DNA from: a bacterium
Lineage (GTDB): Bacteria; Chloroflexota; Chloroflexia; Thermomicrobiales; UBA6265
DNA length: 21,499 bases
Reading direction: 5' to 3'
NCBI GenBank assembly: GCA_029977305.1
Contig: JAPOLF010000001.1
Location: forward strand, 27,058 to 48,556
In this document: one piece after another, positions 6,770 through 13,453 of the stretch
Position numbering within the stretch: position 1 is the first letter of the stretch
How the letters are laid out: the number at the start of each line of letters is the position of its first letter
Program-made: the position numbers and the translations under genes
Notes under the pieces: model-generated
The model's input: the letters and a program-made list of their open reading frames with translations, nothing else
What the model was told of the DNA's origin: nothing
Database searches by the model: none

Positions 6770-7682
6770 GCCGGATTCTCGGATCCACCAGCCCATAGGC
6801 CAGGTCGGCCAGGAAGTTCCCCAGCACCACCGCGGCCACCAGCACCAAGGCGAAGAACTGCGCCACCGGGTAGTCGCGCCGCAGGATCGAATCCACCAAT
6901 AGGTATCCCAGCCCCGGCCACGCGAAGATCGTCTCCACGATCAGCGAGTACCCGATCAGCCAGCCGATCCGAAGTCCTGACAGCGAGATGATCGGGATCA
7001 TCGCGTTCCGGAACACCCGGTTCCCGATGATCGTCCGCTCGTCCACCCCCTTGGCACGGTGCGTCCGCACGTAGTCGCTGTTCATCTGGTCAAGCATCGA
7101 CGACCGCGTCATCCGCAGCGTCACCGCGATCCCCTCCGCGGCGAGCACCACCGCCGGCAGGATCAGATGTTTCGGGGTGCAGCACCCCGAGGTCGGCAGC
7201 CAGTGCAGCCGCACGCTGAACACGAGGATCAGCAGCAACGCCAACCAGTAGTTGGGCATCCCCATCCCAAGAATGCCGATGCCTGAGGCGGCCTGATCGA
7301 GGAACGTGTCCTTCTTCGCCGCCGCCAGCACCCCCAACGGGATGCCGATCAGATACGTGATCGCGAACGCCGTCACCCCGAGGATCAGGCTGTTCCGCCC
7401 ATACACCTGCAACAACTCCCCGATCGGCTTCCCGGTCACCATCGAGATGCCGAGATCACCGCGCGACATGTTGCCGATGTAGGTGAGGTACTGCTCATGG
7501 ACCGGCCGGTTCAGCCCGAGCCGTTCCTTGTAGGCCTCGCGCGCCTCTTCCATCGCCAGCGGACTCAGCACGCCGGCGGTCGGGTCTCCCGGGGCGAATC
7601 GCAGCGCATAGAACACCGCGATCGACGCGAGCAGCAGGATGACGATGAAGCGCAGACCGCGGCGGATGAGAAACGCACCCAA
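6762..7682 (-). CDS. Dipeptide/oligopeptide-type ABC transporter permease, DppB/OppB family
   Basis: This is a 306-residue permease. It starts with the typical DppB N-terminus FLIRRGLRFIVILLL and the following FYALRFAPGDP. A long extracytoplasmic segment carries RLGLNRPVHEQY and MSRGDLGISMVTG. Five further membrane helices follow, with the EAA loop YVRTHRAKGVDERTIIGNRVFRNA before the last two. The start is TTG, supported by a weak GGTGG six bases upstream (7689-7693) and by the good family N-terminus. The gene sits 73 bases after the binding-protein gene, with a strong hairpin in that gap, and overlaps the next permease by 8 bases. It forms the channel with that permease. Substrate class (peptide, nickel, glycoside or other) cannot be told from the permease alone. 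Confidence 0.92.
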   Translation of the reverse strand: MGAFLIRRGLRFIVILLLASIAVFYALRFAPGDPTAGVLSPLAMEEAREAYKERLGLNRPVHEQYLTYIGNMSRGDLGISMVTGKPIGELLQVYGRNSLILGVTAFAITYLIGIPLGVLAAAKKDTFLDQAASGIGILGMGMPNYWLALLLILVFSVRLHWLPTSGCCTPKHLILPAVVLAAEGIAVTLRMTRSSMLDQMNSDYVRTHRAKGVDERTIIGNRVFRNAMIPIISLSGLRIGWLIGYSLIVETIFAWPGLGYLLVDSILRRDYPVAQFFALVLVAAVVLGNFLADLAYGLVDPRIRHA

Positions 7683-7701
7683 GGCACACCACCGTTCGCG
7701 G

Positions 7702-7736
7702 GACTGCCGCCCGGGATCATCTCCCGGACGGCAGTC
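7702..7736 (-). other. Strong hairpin between binding-protein and permease genes (dipeptide-type importer)
   Basis: GACTGCCG (7702-7709) pairs with CGGCAGTC (7729-7736), and inside it CCGGGA (7711-7716) pairs with TCCCGG (7722-7727), leaving one C/A mismatch and a 5-nt loop. No U-run follows on the transcript strand. Such hairpins behind a binding-protein gene commonly protect the upstream mRNA or partly stop transcription, giving more binding protein than permease. Confidence 0.7.
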
Positions 7737-7755
7737 GAAGGTTCAGCGGGTCACG

Positions 7756-9429
7756 CTACTGCGCGAGCCACACATCGTTGTAATGCGGGTAAATGTCGTA
7801 CTGGTGCGGCAGCCACCCACGGACATTCGGCCGCGCCACCCACACCGTGTTGCGGACCACCAACGGAATCGTCGGCAGCGTCTCCGCGATCGAGGTCTGG
7901 AAGAGGTTCCCCGCCGCGCGGAGCTCCTCTTCGCTGCCCGCGTTCTGCCACGCGGTGATCGCCTCGTCCACCGCAGGCACCGAGGCACTGCCCCAGTTCG
8001 GCACCGGGATCGTCCCGCTCCCCACGAAGAGGATCACGACGTCGATCGGCACCGGCCACAGGTAGTAGAACAGGTAGCTGTCGGGTCCCTCGCCCAGCGC
8101 ACCGAAGTAGCTGCCGCGGTCGAGCGACTGGACCGTCACCTCCATCCCGATCTCGGCCAGCGATGCCTGGATCACCGATCCGAGATCCCGGTTGAAGGAC
8201 TCGTCCTGCACCACCAAGTTGAACGCCATCCGCTGGCCATTCTTCTCGAGGATGCCATCCGCACCCGGCGTCCAGCCGAGCTCGGCGACCAACGCCTTGC
8301 TCTTCTCCGGGTCGTACTGGTTGAACTGCTCGACCGTCGGATCGTAGTACTTGTCCGCCGGCGTGATCGGGCCATACAGCGGGCTGCCGAGATCCATCAG
8401 CAGCGCCGTCACGATGGCCTGCCGATCGATCGCGTGGGAGATCGCCTGCCGCATCCCCTGCTCGTGGAAATCGAGCTCGGTCTTGTTGAAGTTCTGCCCG
8501 AAGATGTAGCCGCTCGGCTCGCTGAAGCTCGAGACGGAGAGATCCGGGTTGCCCTGCAGGCGCGCAACGTCCTGCGCAAGCGGGTTCCGCAGCGTGTCGA
8601 TCTCGCCGTTCTCGATCTTGAGTGCGCGCTGCGCCCCCTCGAGAATCGCCTCCCAGTGGATGCCATCGAGGTACGCCGGCCCCTTGTTCTGGTAGTACGG
8701 GACGATCGACCCCGGGTAATCCGCCCACTTCTCGACATCGACGTGGCTGCCCGGCATCCACTCCTTGAAGGTGAACGGCCCGGTCCCGTCGATCGTGGTC
8801 TGCCCGAATGCCTCACCGGCCTCGGTGCGCGCCACGATGTTGCAGATCGCCCAGTACCCGGTCTTCACGACGTTGAGCACGTCGTAGTACGGGTGCGAAA
8901 GCTTCAACACAAGCGTCGATGCATCCGGCGCCTCGATCGCCTCGACCGGCGTGAACAGCACCGACAGCGGTGATCCGTTCGCCGGATCCTTGATCGCGTC
9001 GTAGACCTCCTTCACCGCAGCGGCATCCACCGCACGGCCGGAGTGGAACTTCGCACCGGTGTCGATCGTGAAGGTCACGCTCAGCGCGTCGTCCGCAATG
9101 GTCCAGTTGCTCGCCAGCATCGGCTGCAGCTCACCATCCGGGGCATCGATCGCCAAGCACTCGAACAGGGCCATGAAGGCCGGGTCGTACCAGCTGGTCG
9201 CCACCGGATCCATCTTCGAGAAGTCGAGGTCGTAGCCCTCGCGCAGCACGCCGCCCGGCGTCGGGTTGACGTCCTGTGCGGAGACCGTCACGGCCGTCCG
9301 CGCCAATGCGGTGCCAAGCGCGCTCGCGCCGATGCCCAGCGCCGCCGCCCGCACCATCAGGTCGCGGCGGGAAATTCGGCGCTCACGGTGCGCCGAGACC
9401 AGTGCGTCGATCGCCTCGTTGCGGTCCAC
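7756..9429 (-). CDS. ABC transporter substrate-binding protein, family 5 (SBP_bac_5), Tat-exported
   Basis: This 557-residue extracytoplasmic solute receptor belongs to the DppA/OppA-like family. The N-terminus has a twin-arginine motif SRRDLM (residues 20-25), a hydrophobic stretch up to about residue 45, and a probable cleavage site near VSAQD. There is no lipobox Cys. The mature part shows the family signature around DPVATSWYDPAFMALFECL and the internal segments TIDGTGPFTFKEW and QAISHAIDRQAI. The GTG start is chosen because AAGGAG lies seven bases upstream (9436-9441). It is the first gene of a probable five-gene operon (binding protein, two permeases, PPOX-family protein, alpha/beta-hydrolase). 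Family members bind peptides, nickel chelates, opines, glycosides and others, so the ligand is unknown. A promoter overlapping an inverted repeat lies just upstream. Confidence 0.93.
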   Translation of the reverse strand: MDRNEAIDALVSAHRERRISRRDLMVRAAALGIGASALGTALARTAVTVSAQDVNPTPGGVLREGYDLDFSKMDPVATSWYDPAFMALFECLAIDAPDGELQPMLASNWTIADDALSVTFTIDTGAKFHSGRAVDAAAVKEVYDAIKDPANGSPLSVLFTPVEAIEAPDASTLVLKLSHPYYDVLNVVKTGYWAICNIVARTEAGEAFGQTTIDGTGPFTFKEWMPGSHVDVEKWADYPGSIVPYYQNKGPAYLDGIHWEAILEGAQRALKIENGEIDTLRNPLAQDVARLQGNPDLSVSSFSEPSGYIFGQNFNKTELDFHEQGMRQAISHAIDRQAIVTALLMDLGSPLYGPITPADKYYDPTVEQFNQYDPEKSKALVAELGWTPGADGILEKNGQRMAFNLVVQDESFNRDLGSVIQASLAEIGMEVTVQSLDRGSYFGALGEGPDSYLFYYLWPVPIDVVILFVGSGTIPVPNWGSASVPAVDEAITAWQNAGSEEELRAAGNLFQTSIAETLPTIPLVVRNTVWVARPNVRGWLPHQYDIYPHYNDVWLAQ

Positions 9430-9438
9430 CAGATGCTC

Positions 9439-9488
9439 CTTGCTAGAACTCGCCCCGCCCGATCGCGAGGTGCCGGGATTCTAGCAAG
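9439..9488 (-). promoter_or_regulatory. 10-bp inverted repeat spanning the -10 box and the RBS of the family 5 binding-protein gene
   Basis: CTTGCTAGAA (9439-9448) and TTCTAGCAAG (9479-9488) form a perfect 10-bp inverted repeat separated by 30 bases. On the minus strand the upstream arm covers the candidate -10 box and the downstream arm runs into the Shine-Dalgarno. It could be an operator pair four helical turns apart, or, for longer read-through transcripts, an RNA stem that hides part of the RBS. Confidence 0.55.
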
Positions 9489-9504
9489 AATGCCCAAGTT
9501 CCAA
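9478..9504 (-). promoter_or_regulatory. Candidate extended -10 promoter of the dipeptide-type importer operon
   Basis: TAGAAT (9478-9483, 5/6 match to TATAAT) is preceded by TGC, giving an extended -10. TTGGAA (9499-9504) sits 15 bases upstream as a weak -35. Transcription would begin near 9471, leaving a leader of about 40 nt. It would let this operon be expressed separately from the carbohydrate importer genes upstream on the same strand. Confidence 0.5.
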
Positions 9505-9517
9505 GGATACCGAAAAT

Positions 9518-10438
9518 CTATCCCTTCACCGCGCCACTCGTCAGCCCGGCGAGGATCTTCCGCTGGAAAATGAGCACCAGCGCGATCAGAGGCACCGTCA
9601 CAATCACCGATGCCGCCATCTTGTTCGCGAACGGCAATTCGTACTCCGTGTTCCCGGAGAACTGCGCAATCGCCACCTGCACCGTCTTCGCCCGGTAGTC
9701 CGTCGTGAAGGTCAGCGCATACAGGTACTCGTTCCACGCGCCGATGAACGCGAGCAACCCCGTCGTCACCAGTCCCGGCATCGCCAACGGCAACAGGATC
9801 TCCCAGAACGCCCGGAAGTTCGTCGCCCCGTCGACCAGCGCCGCCTCCTCGAGTTCCCCCGGCATCGCCTTGAAGAAGTTCGTCAGCACCCACACCGTGA
9901 ACGGCAGCGCGAACGTCAGGTACGTGATCACCAGTGCCGTCTTCGTGTTGTACAGGTTCGGGGTGTGCAAGAACCAGTCACCGCGCACCATCTGGAACAG
10001 CGACCCGAGAATGGCCACCGCCGGGAACATGGTCATCGCCAGGATCAGGTACAGCGCCGCCGTCCGGCCGCGAAACTTCAATCGTCCCAGGGCATACGCC
10101 CCCGTCGCCCCAAACAACAACGCCAGCAGCGTCGTCCCCACCGAGACAATGATCGAGTTCCGCAATGCCTGCAAGAACTTTCCATTGCTCAGCACGAATT
10201 GATAGTGACTGAGGTCGAGGTTGCGCGGCCAATAGGTCGCCGGCGTCGCGAAGATCTCGTTGTTGGGCTTCAGCGATGACACGATCGCCCAGTAGAACGG
10301 GAAGAGTGTGTAGAACATCAGCGCCACGATGAGAATCCAGAAGAACACCCGGCTGATGATCCCGACCACGTCCGTCTTCCGCTTTGGCACGACGAGGTGA
10401 TCGAGCGCCTCGGTCGAGGGAACAGCGTTCTGCGCCAT
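9518..10438 (-). CDS. Carbohydrate ABC transporter permease, MalG/UgpE-like
   Basis: This is a 306-residue permease of the carbohydrate uptake 1 (CUT1) type. Six membrane segments are visible, starting with VFFWILIVALMFYTLFPFYWAIVSS. The extracytoplasmic loop carries NLDLSHYQFVLSN, and the EAA loop reads ELEEAALVDGATNFRAFWEILLPLAMPGL, a textbook MalG match (EAAxxDGA...PxxxP). The end IFQRKILAGLTSGAVKG is the classic MalG C-terminus. The ATG at 10438 lies two bases after the stop of the MalF-like gene, whose last codons hold the Shine-Dalgarno GAGGAGG (10444-10450). It pairs with the MalF-like permease as the membrane channel. No ATPase gene follows. Confidence 0.94.
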   Translation of the reverse strand: MAQNAVPSTEALDHLVVPKRKTDVVGIISRVFFWILIVALMFYTLFPFYWAIVSSLKPNNEIFATPATYWPRNLDLSHYQFVLSNGKFLQALRNSIIVSVGTTLLALLFGATGAYALGRLKFRGRTAALYLILAMTMFPAVAILGSLFQMVRGDWFLHTPNLYNTKTALVITYLTFALPFTVWVLTNFFKAMPGELEEAALVDGATNFRAFWEILLPLAMPGLVTTGLLAFIGAWNEYLYALTFTTDYRAKTVQVAIAQFSGNTEYELPFANKMAASVIVTVPLIALVLIFQRKILAGLTSGAVKG

Positions 10439-10440
10439 GA

Positions 10441-11394
10441 CTAGGCCTCCTCGATCTTGATCAGTCGGGTGTAGATCACCACCAGCACCGAGATGCACAC
10501 GAAGATCGCCGCCGCGATGGCGGACCCCTCACCGAGCCGCGCTTTGTCGATCAGTGTCTGCCGCGCCATGACGGCGACCGACATCGTCTCCGTCGCGTAG
10601 CCCTTCATCACGAAGATCACGTCGAACACGCGGAACGCATCCAGCGTGCGGAAGATCAGCGCCACCAACAGCGCCGGGGCGACCAACGGCAGCGTGATCT
10701 GCCAGAACTGCTGCCAGCGGTTCGCCCCGTCCACGGTGCTCGCCTCGTAGACGTCCCCCGGGATGACCTGCAACCCCGCCAGCAAAAGCAACGCCATGAA
10801 CGGCGTCGTCTTCCACACGTCCACCGCGATGATCGACCACAGCGCCGTGCTCGGGTTCGCGATCCACGCCACCTTGTCCGGCAAGATGTGCAGGCGGTTC
10901 ACCGCCATGTCGTTCACCACCCCGAACACATCGTGGTACATCCACTGCCACATCGTCGCCGAAACCACCGTCGGGATCGCCCAGGGCACCAGGATCGCCG
11001 CGCGCACCAGCCCGCGTCCCTTGAAGTTGCTGTTGATCACCAACGCGATGATCATCCCCAGCACCGTCTCGATCAGCACCGAGATCACGGTGAATTGCAC
11101 TGTGTGCTGGAACGATGACCACCAGAGCGGATCCGTCAGCAGATCCGTGTAGTTCTCCAGCCCGACATAGCGCGGTTCGCGGGCGCTTGCCAGCCGGGTG
11201 TTGGTGAGACTGAGGCGGAAGGTCTCGAAGAGGGGATAGAGCGCCACCACTGCGACCACCAGCAGCGATGGAAAGAGCATGATCCACGCCAATCGCTCTT
11301 GGCGCCGCCCCACCGCCGAGGTTGGCTTGTTGCCGCCCTTCATGTTCAGGATCGGCGGTTGGTCCGCCGGGAGCACATCGCTGATCGCGCTCAT
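10441..11394 (-). CDS. Carbohydrate ABC transporter permease, MalF/UgpA-like
   Basis: This is a 317-residue CUT1-type permease. After about 35 cytoplasmic residues come the first helix WIMLFPSLLVVAVVALYPLFETF and the family segment FVGLENY-like YVGLENYTDLLTDP. The middle helices include VPWAIPTVVSATMWQWMY. The EAA loop reads DVYEASTVDGANRWQQFWQITLPLVAPALL. The length is normal for the UgpA/LacF group and lacks the long periplasmic insertion of E. coli MalF. GGGGAG (11401-11406) lies six bases before the ATG. The gene is separated from the binding-protein gene by 191 bases that contain a strong hairpin, and is followed after two bases by its MalG-like partner. Confidence 0.94.
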   Translation of the reverse strand: MSAISDVLPADQPPILNMKGGNKPTSAVGRRQERLAWIMLFPSLLVVAVVALYPLFETFRLSLTNTRLASAREPRYVGLENYTDLLTDPLWWSSFQHTVQFTVISVLIETVLGMIIALVINSNFKGRGLVRAAILVPWAIPTVVSATMWQWMYHDVFGVVNDMAVNRLHILPDKVAWIANPSTALWSIIAVDVWKTTPFMALLLLAGLQVIPGDVYEASTVDGANRWQQFWQITLPLVAPALLVALIFRTLDAFRVFDVIFVMKGYATETMSVAVMARQTLIDKARLGEGSAIAAAIFVCISVLVVIYTRLIKIEEA

Positions 11395-11531
11395 CTGCGA
11401 CTCCCCATCCTGACCGACCGACGCCGGTCACACACCAGGACCAGACCCTCGTCCCGGATTCACCTCGGCCGCAACCACGACGTCGCGATCGATCACAGGC
11501 GCGTCCCCACCGAATCGCCCGTATTGGAACA

Positions 11532-11563
11532 CAACGGGCGAGGGTGTGCGCCCTCGCCCGTTG
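11532..11563 (-). other. Perfect 13-bp hairpin between binding-protein and permease genes (carbohydrate importer)
   Basis: CAACGGGCGAGGG (11532-11544) and CCCTCGCCCGTTG (11551-11563) form a perfect 13-bp stem with a 6-nt loop. It starts 22 bases after the stop of the binding-protein gene. The bases after it on the transcript (TGTTCC) are only weakly U-rich, so partial termination or 3'-end protection is more likely than full termination. This is the usual way to make binding protein in excess over permeases. Confidence 0.75.
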
Positions 11564-11585
11564 CTTGTCCGATCCAGTCCTGCGA

Positions 11586-12986
11586 CTAGAGCTCGGCCAT
11601 GATGTCCTTGAGCTCGGTCTCCAGCGCGGCGACGCGCTCGGCCGCATCGGCCTGACCGGTGATGATCTCGTTCACCGCGGTGAAGTACGCGGTCGAGACG
11701 TCGTTGTAGAGGTCCGCCGAAACCGTCGACGGGCGCGGCACCGCGCCGCCGAGGAAGACCGGCTTCAGCTCGCCGAAGAACGGCTGCGCCTCGAGCACCG
11801 CCGCATCGTCGTAGAGCGCCTCGATGGTTGGGAGGCGGCTCCAGTCGATCGCATGCGCCCGCTGCACCGGCTCCGAGGTGAGGAAACGGCAGAACTCGAT
11901 CGCCGCCTCCGGGTGCTCGGAGTACTTCGACGCCATCATCTGCCAACCACCAAGGGTCGCGGCGTTCTGGGCATCCGGGCCATCGCCCTTCGGCAGCAGG
12001 CCGACGCCCACTTTGCCCTTGATCACCGAGTCATCGGCCTGCGCGAGCGACCATGCATACGGCCAGTTGCGCATGAAGGCGGCGTTGCCGTCCTGCCAGA
12101 CGCCGCGGGCATCCTCTTCCTTGTAGGTGGTGACACCCTCCGGCGAGATCGTGCCGACCCAGCTCTTGGCGCGGTTGAACGCGTCGATCGCCGACGGGTT
12201 GTTGATGCTCACCGTGCCATCCGGCTCGATGATGTGACCACCGCCATTGGACACCTGCCACTCGAGCGCGTCACAGGTGAGGCCTTCGTACGCGGCACCC
12301 TGCCAAACGAAGCCCTGGAAGTCAGGATTCTCGGCGCGCTCGCCCTCCATGATCGTCTTGGCCGCGGCCTCGAGGTCAGCCCAGGTCTCCGGCTGCCCGA
12401 GCCCGTACTTCTCGACCAGGTCACTGCGCCAGTAGAGCAGACCGGCGTCGGTGTACCAAGGGATGCCGACCAGCGTGCCGTCGACCGTGTTGTTGGCCAC
12501 GATCCGCTCGAAGTACTGACCATTCGCGTCCATCGCCGCGGTGAGGTCCAGCGCGTGCGGCGCGAGGATGCCCGGCCAGATCACGTCGATCATCATCGCG
12601 TCGACATCGGTCGCCTGCGCACCGAGCAACTGCTGGTACTGCGCGAGGCGCTCCGTCGCGGACTCCGGACCACGCACCACATTCACCTTGATGCCCGTGG
12701 CCTCGGTGAACTTGGCGACCAGCGCCTCCTCCCACGCGACGGCCGGGCCGTCCGCGCCGAGGATGACGGAGATCTCTTGCCCGTCGTAATCCTTGCTCAG
12801 GTTCAGGCCGGAAAGGTCGAGGGCAGCAAGCCCATCCTCCCCAGCGGCGGCGGACTGGATGCCGCCCTGCAGCATGCCAGCGGCGAACGGCGCAGCAACG
12901 CCGACCGCGGCGGCCGCCTTGAGAACAGACCGGCGCGACGCCTTGCCATTCATCGCATTGACCAACGTCTTCTTCGTCTCGCTCAC
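11586..12986 (-). CDS. Carbohydrate ABC transporter substrate-binding protein, family 1 (SBP_bac_1), Tat-exported
   Basis: This 466-residue extracytoplasmic solute receptor is of the maltose-binding-protein type. The N-terminus has a twin-arginine motif SRRSVLK (residues 17-23) and an Ala-rich hydrophobic stretch ending near SAAAGED; there is no lipobox Cys. Mature-part signatures are LVAKFTEATGIKVNVV (first lobe), TVDGTLVGIPWYTDAGLLYWRSDL (hinge region, typical of family 1), NAAFMRNWPYAWS and LGGWQMMASKYS. The GTG at 12986 is preferred to the TTG at 13001 because AAGGAG (12993-12998) sits six bases upstream of the GTG; it would be inside the gene otherwise. The gene heads an operon with two CUT1 permeases and has a structured leader with a candidate TTGACG promoter. 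The sugar bound is unknown. Confidence 0.94.
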   Translation of the reverse strand: MSETKKTLVNAMNGKASRRSVLKAAAAVGVAAPFAAGMLQGGIQSAAAGEDGLAALDLSGLNLSKDYDGQEISVILGADGPAVAWEEALVAKFTEATGIKVNVVRGPESATERLAQYQQLLGAQATDVDAMMIDVIWPGILAPHALDLTAAMDANGQYFERIVANNTVDGTLVGIPWYTDAGLLYWRSDLVEKYGLGQPETWADLEAAAKTIMEGERAENPDFQGFVWQGAAYEGLTCDALEWQVSNGGGHIIEPDGTVSINNPSAIDAFNRAKSWVGTISPEGVTTYKEEDARGVWQDGNAAFMRNWPYAWSLAQADDSVIKGKVGVGLLPKGDGPDAQNAATLGGWQMMASKYSEHPEAAIEFCRFLTSEPVQRAHAIDWSRLPTIEALYDDAAVLEAQPFFGELKPVFLGGAVPRPSTVSADLYNDVSTAYFTAVNEIITGQADAAERVAALETELKDIMAEL

Positions 12987-13006
12987 GGGTTGCTCCTTCA
13001 ATGAGT

Positions 13007-13030
13007 CGGGTGGCCAACAGCGGCCACCTG
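13007..13030 (-). promoter_or_regulatory. Leader hairpin just upstream of the RBS of the carbohydrate binding-protein gene
   Basis: GGTGGCC (13009-13015) and GGCCACC (13022-13028) form a 7-bp stem with a 6-nt loop, extendable by one G-U (transcript U-G/C-A on one side) and one C-G pair. It lies eight bases upstream of the AAGGAG SD. A further CGGATCG/CGATCCG repeat (13038-13044, 13073-13079) makes the rest of the leader foldable too. This may stabilise the mRNA or present the RBS; no known riboswitch fold was recognised. Confidence 0.45.
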
Positions 13031-13087
13031 CGAGGCGCGGATCGTGTCATCCCCCTGTGGGACGCGCATCCCCGATCCGTTGGTTTA

Positions 13088-13116
13088 ACTGTGAAGTTGC
13101 GATGAGTGGTCGTCAA
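13088..13116 (-). promoter_or_regulatory. Candidate sigma-70 promoter of the carbohydrate importer operon
   Basis: On the minus strand TTGACG (13111-13116) is a 5/6 match to the -35 box. A 17-base spacer leads to CACAGT (13088-13093), a weak -10 that keeps the key A2 and T6. Transcription would begin near 13081, giving a leader of about 95 nt before the GTG start. Confidence 0.45.
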
Positions 13117-13380
13117 GATGCGATAGTGCCCTACATCACCAACATTTCGGCGCGGGAACGTCTGCACCTGAGGAATCCTCAGCATGACCAGCCAAGATGG
13201 GTCCACGATCCCGCGGAAACCGTGATCGAAGTTTCCGGCCGAAGAAGATTTGCCCAGATTGCAAAACAGTCGGCGACAGGGAGGCGAGGGGGCATCGAAG
13301 CCGCATCACGCTCGCCAATCCTCGTGGTGGATGCAATCACTGAACCAAGCTCCGATGCTCAGCAGCTCTCGCGGATGGTG
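13117..13380. other. Non-coding stretch with two operator-like dyads
   Basis: The gap between the carbohydrate importer and the BtpA-family gene is about 450 bases (13002-13453). Beyond the promoter and terminator listed separately, this part shows no credible gene on either strand and is less biased in codon-like composition than the rest. It holds two dyads: CTGAGGA-A-TCCTCAG at 13168-13182 (7-bp arms, single central base) and CGGAAAC-10 nt-GTTTCCG at 13214-13237. Both lie upstream of the importer promoter, where an activator or repressor could bind. Confidence 0.5.
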
Positions 13381-13427
13381 AAAAAAGAGAGGCTGGCAGA
13401 GGAGCGTGTCTCCCTTGCCAGCCTCTT
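13381..13427 (-). terminator. Rho-independent terminator of the BtpA-family gene
   Basis: On the minus strand an 11-bp stem (13416-13426 with 13388-13398; core GAGGCTGGCA/TGCCAGCCTC) with an internal loop and a further GGAG/CTCC stem is followed within a few bases by six T residues (13381-13386). It starts 27 bases after the stop of the BtpA-family gene. This is the clearest intrinsic terminator in the window and separates that gene from the carbohydrate importer operon. Confidence 0.85.
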
Positions 13428-13453
13428 GCCAATCATGACGCTGGTCGAGTCAA

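Noticed and set aside
5744..6991. Plus-strand open frame opposite the DppC-like permease
   Set aside because: The product is a His/Arg/Pro/Gln-rich composition typical of antisense reading of a GC-rich gene; the minus-strand frame is a clear permease.
7639..8973. Plus-strand open frame opposite the family 5 binding protein
   Set aside because: Arg/His/Val-rich shadow with no recognisable motif; the binding protein on the other strand is certain.
11532..11563. Full rho-independent terminator after the carbohydrate binding protein
   Set aside because: The stem is excellent but no run of U follows on the transcript strand; the permease genes downstream are probably served by the same transcript.
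11544..13004. Plus-strand 486-residue open frame opposite the carbohydrate binding protein
   Set aside because: Long but Arg/Leu/Asp-rich shadow with no domain; it also spans the intercistronic hairpin and the leader of the real gene.
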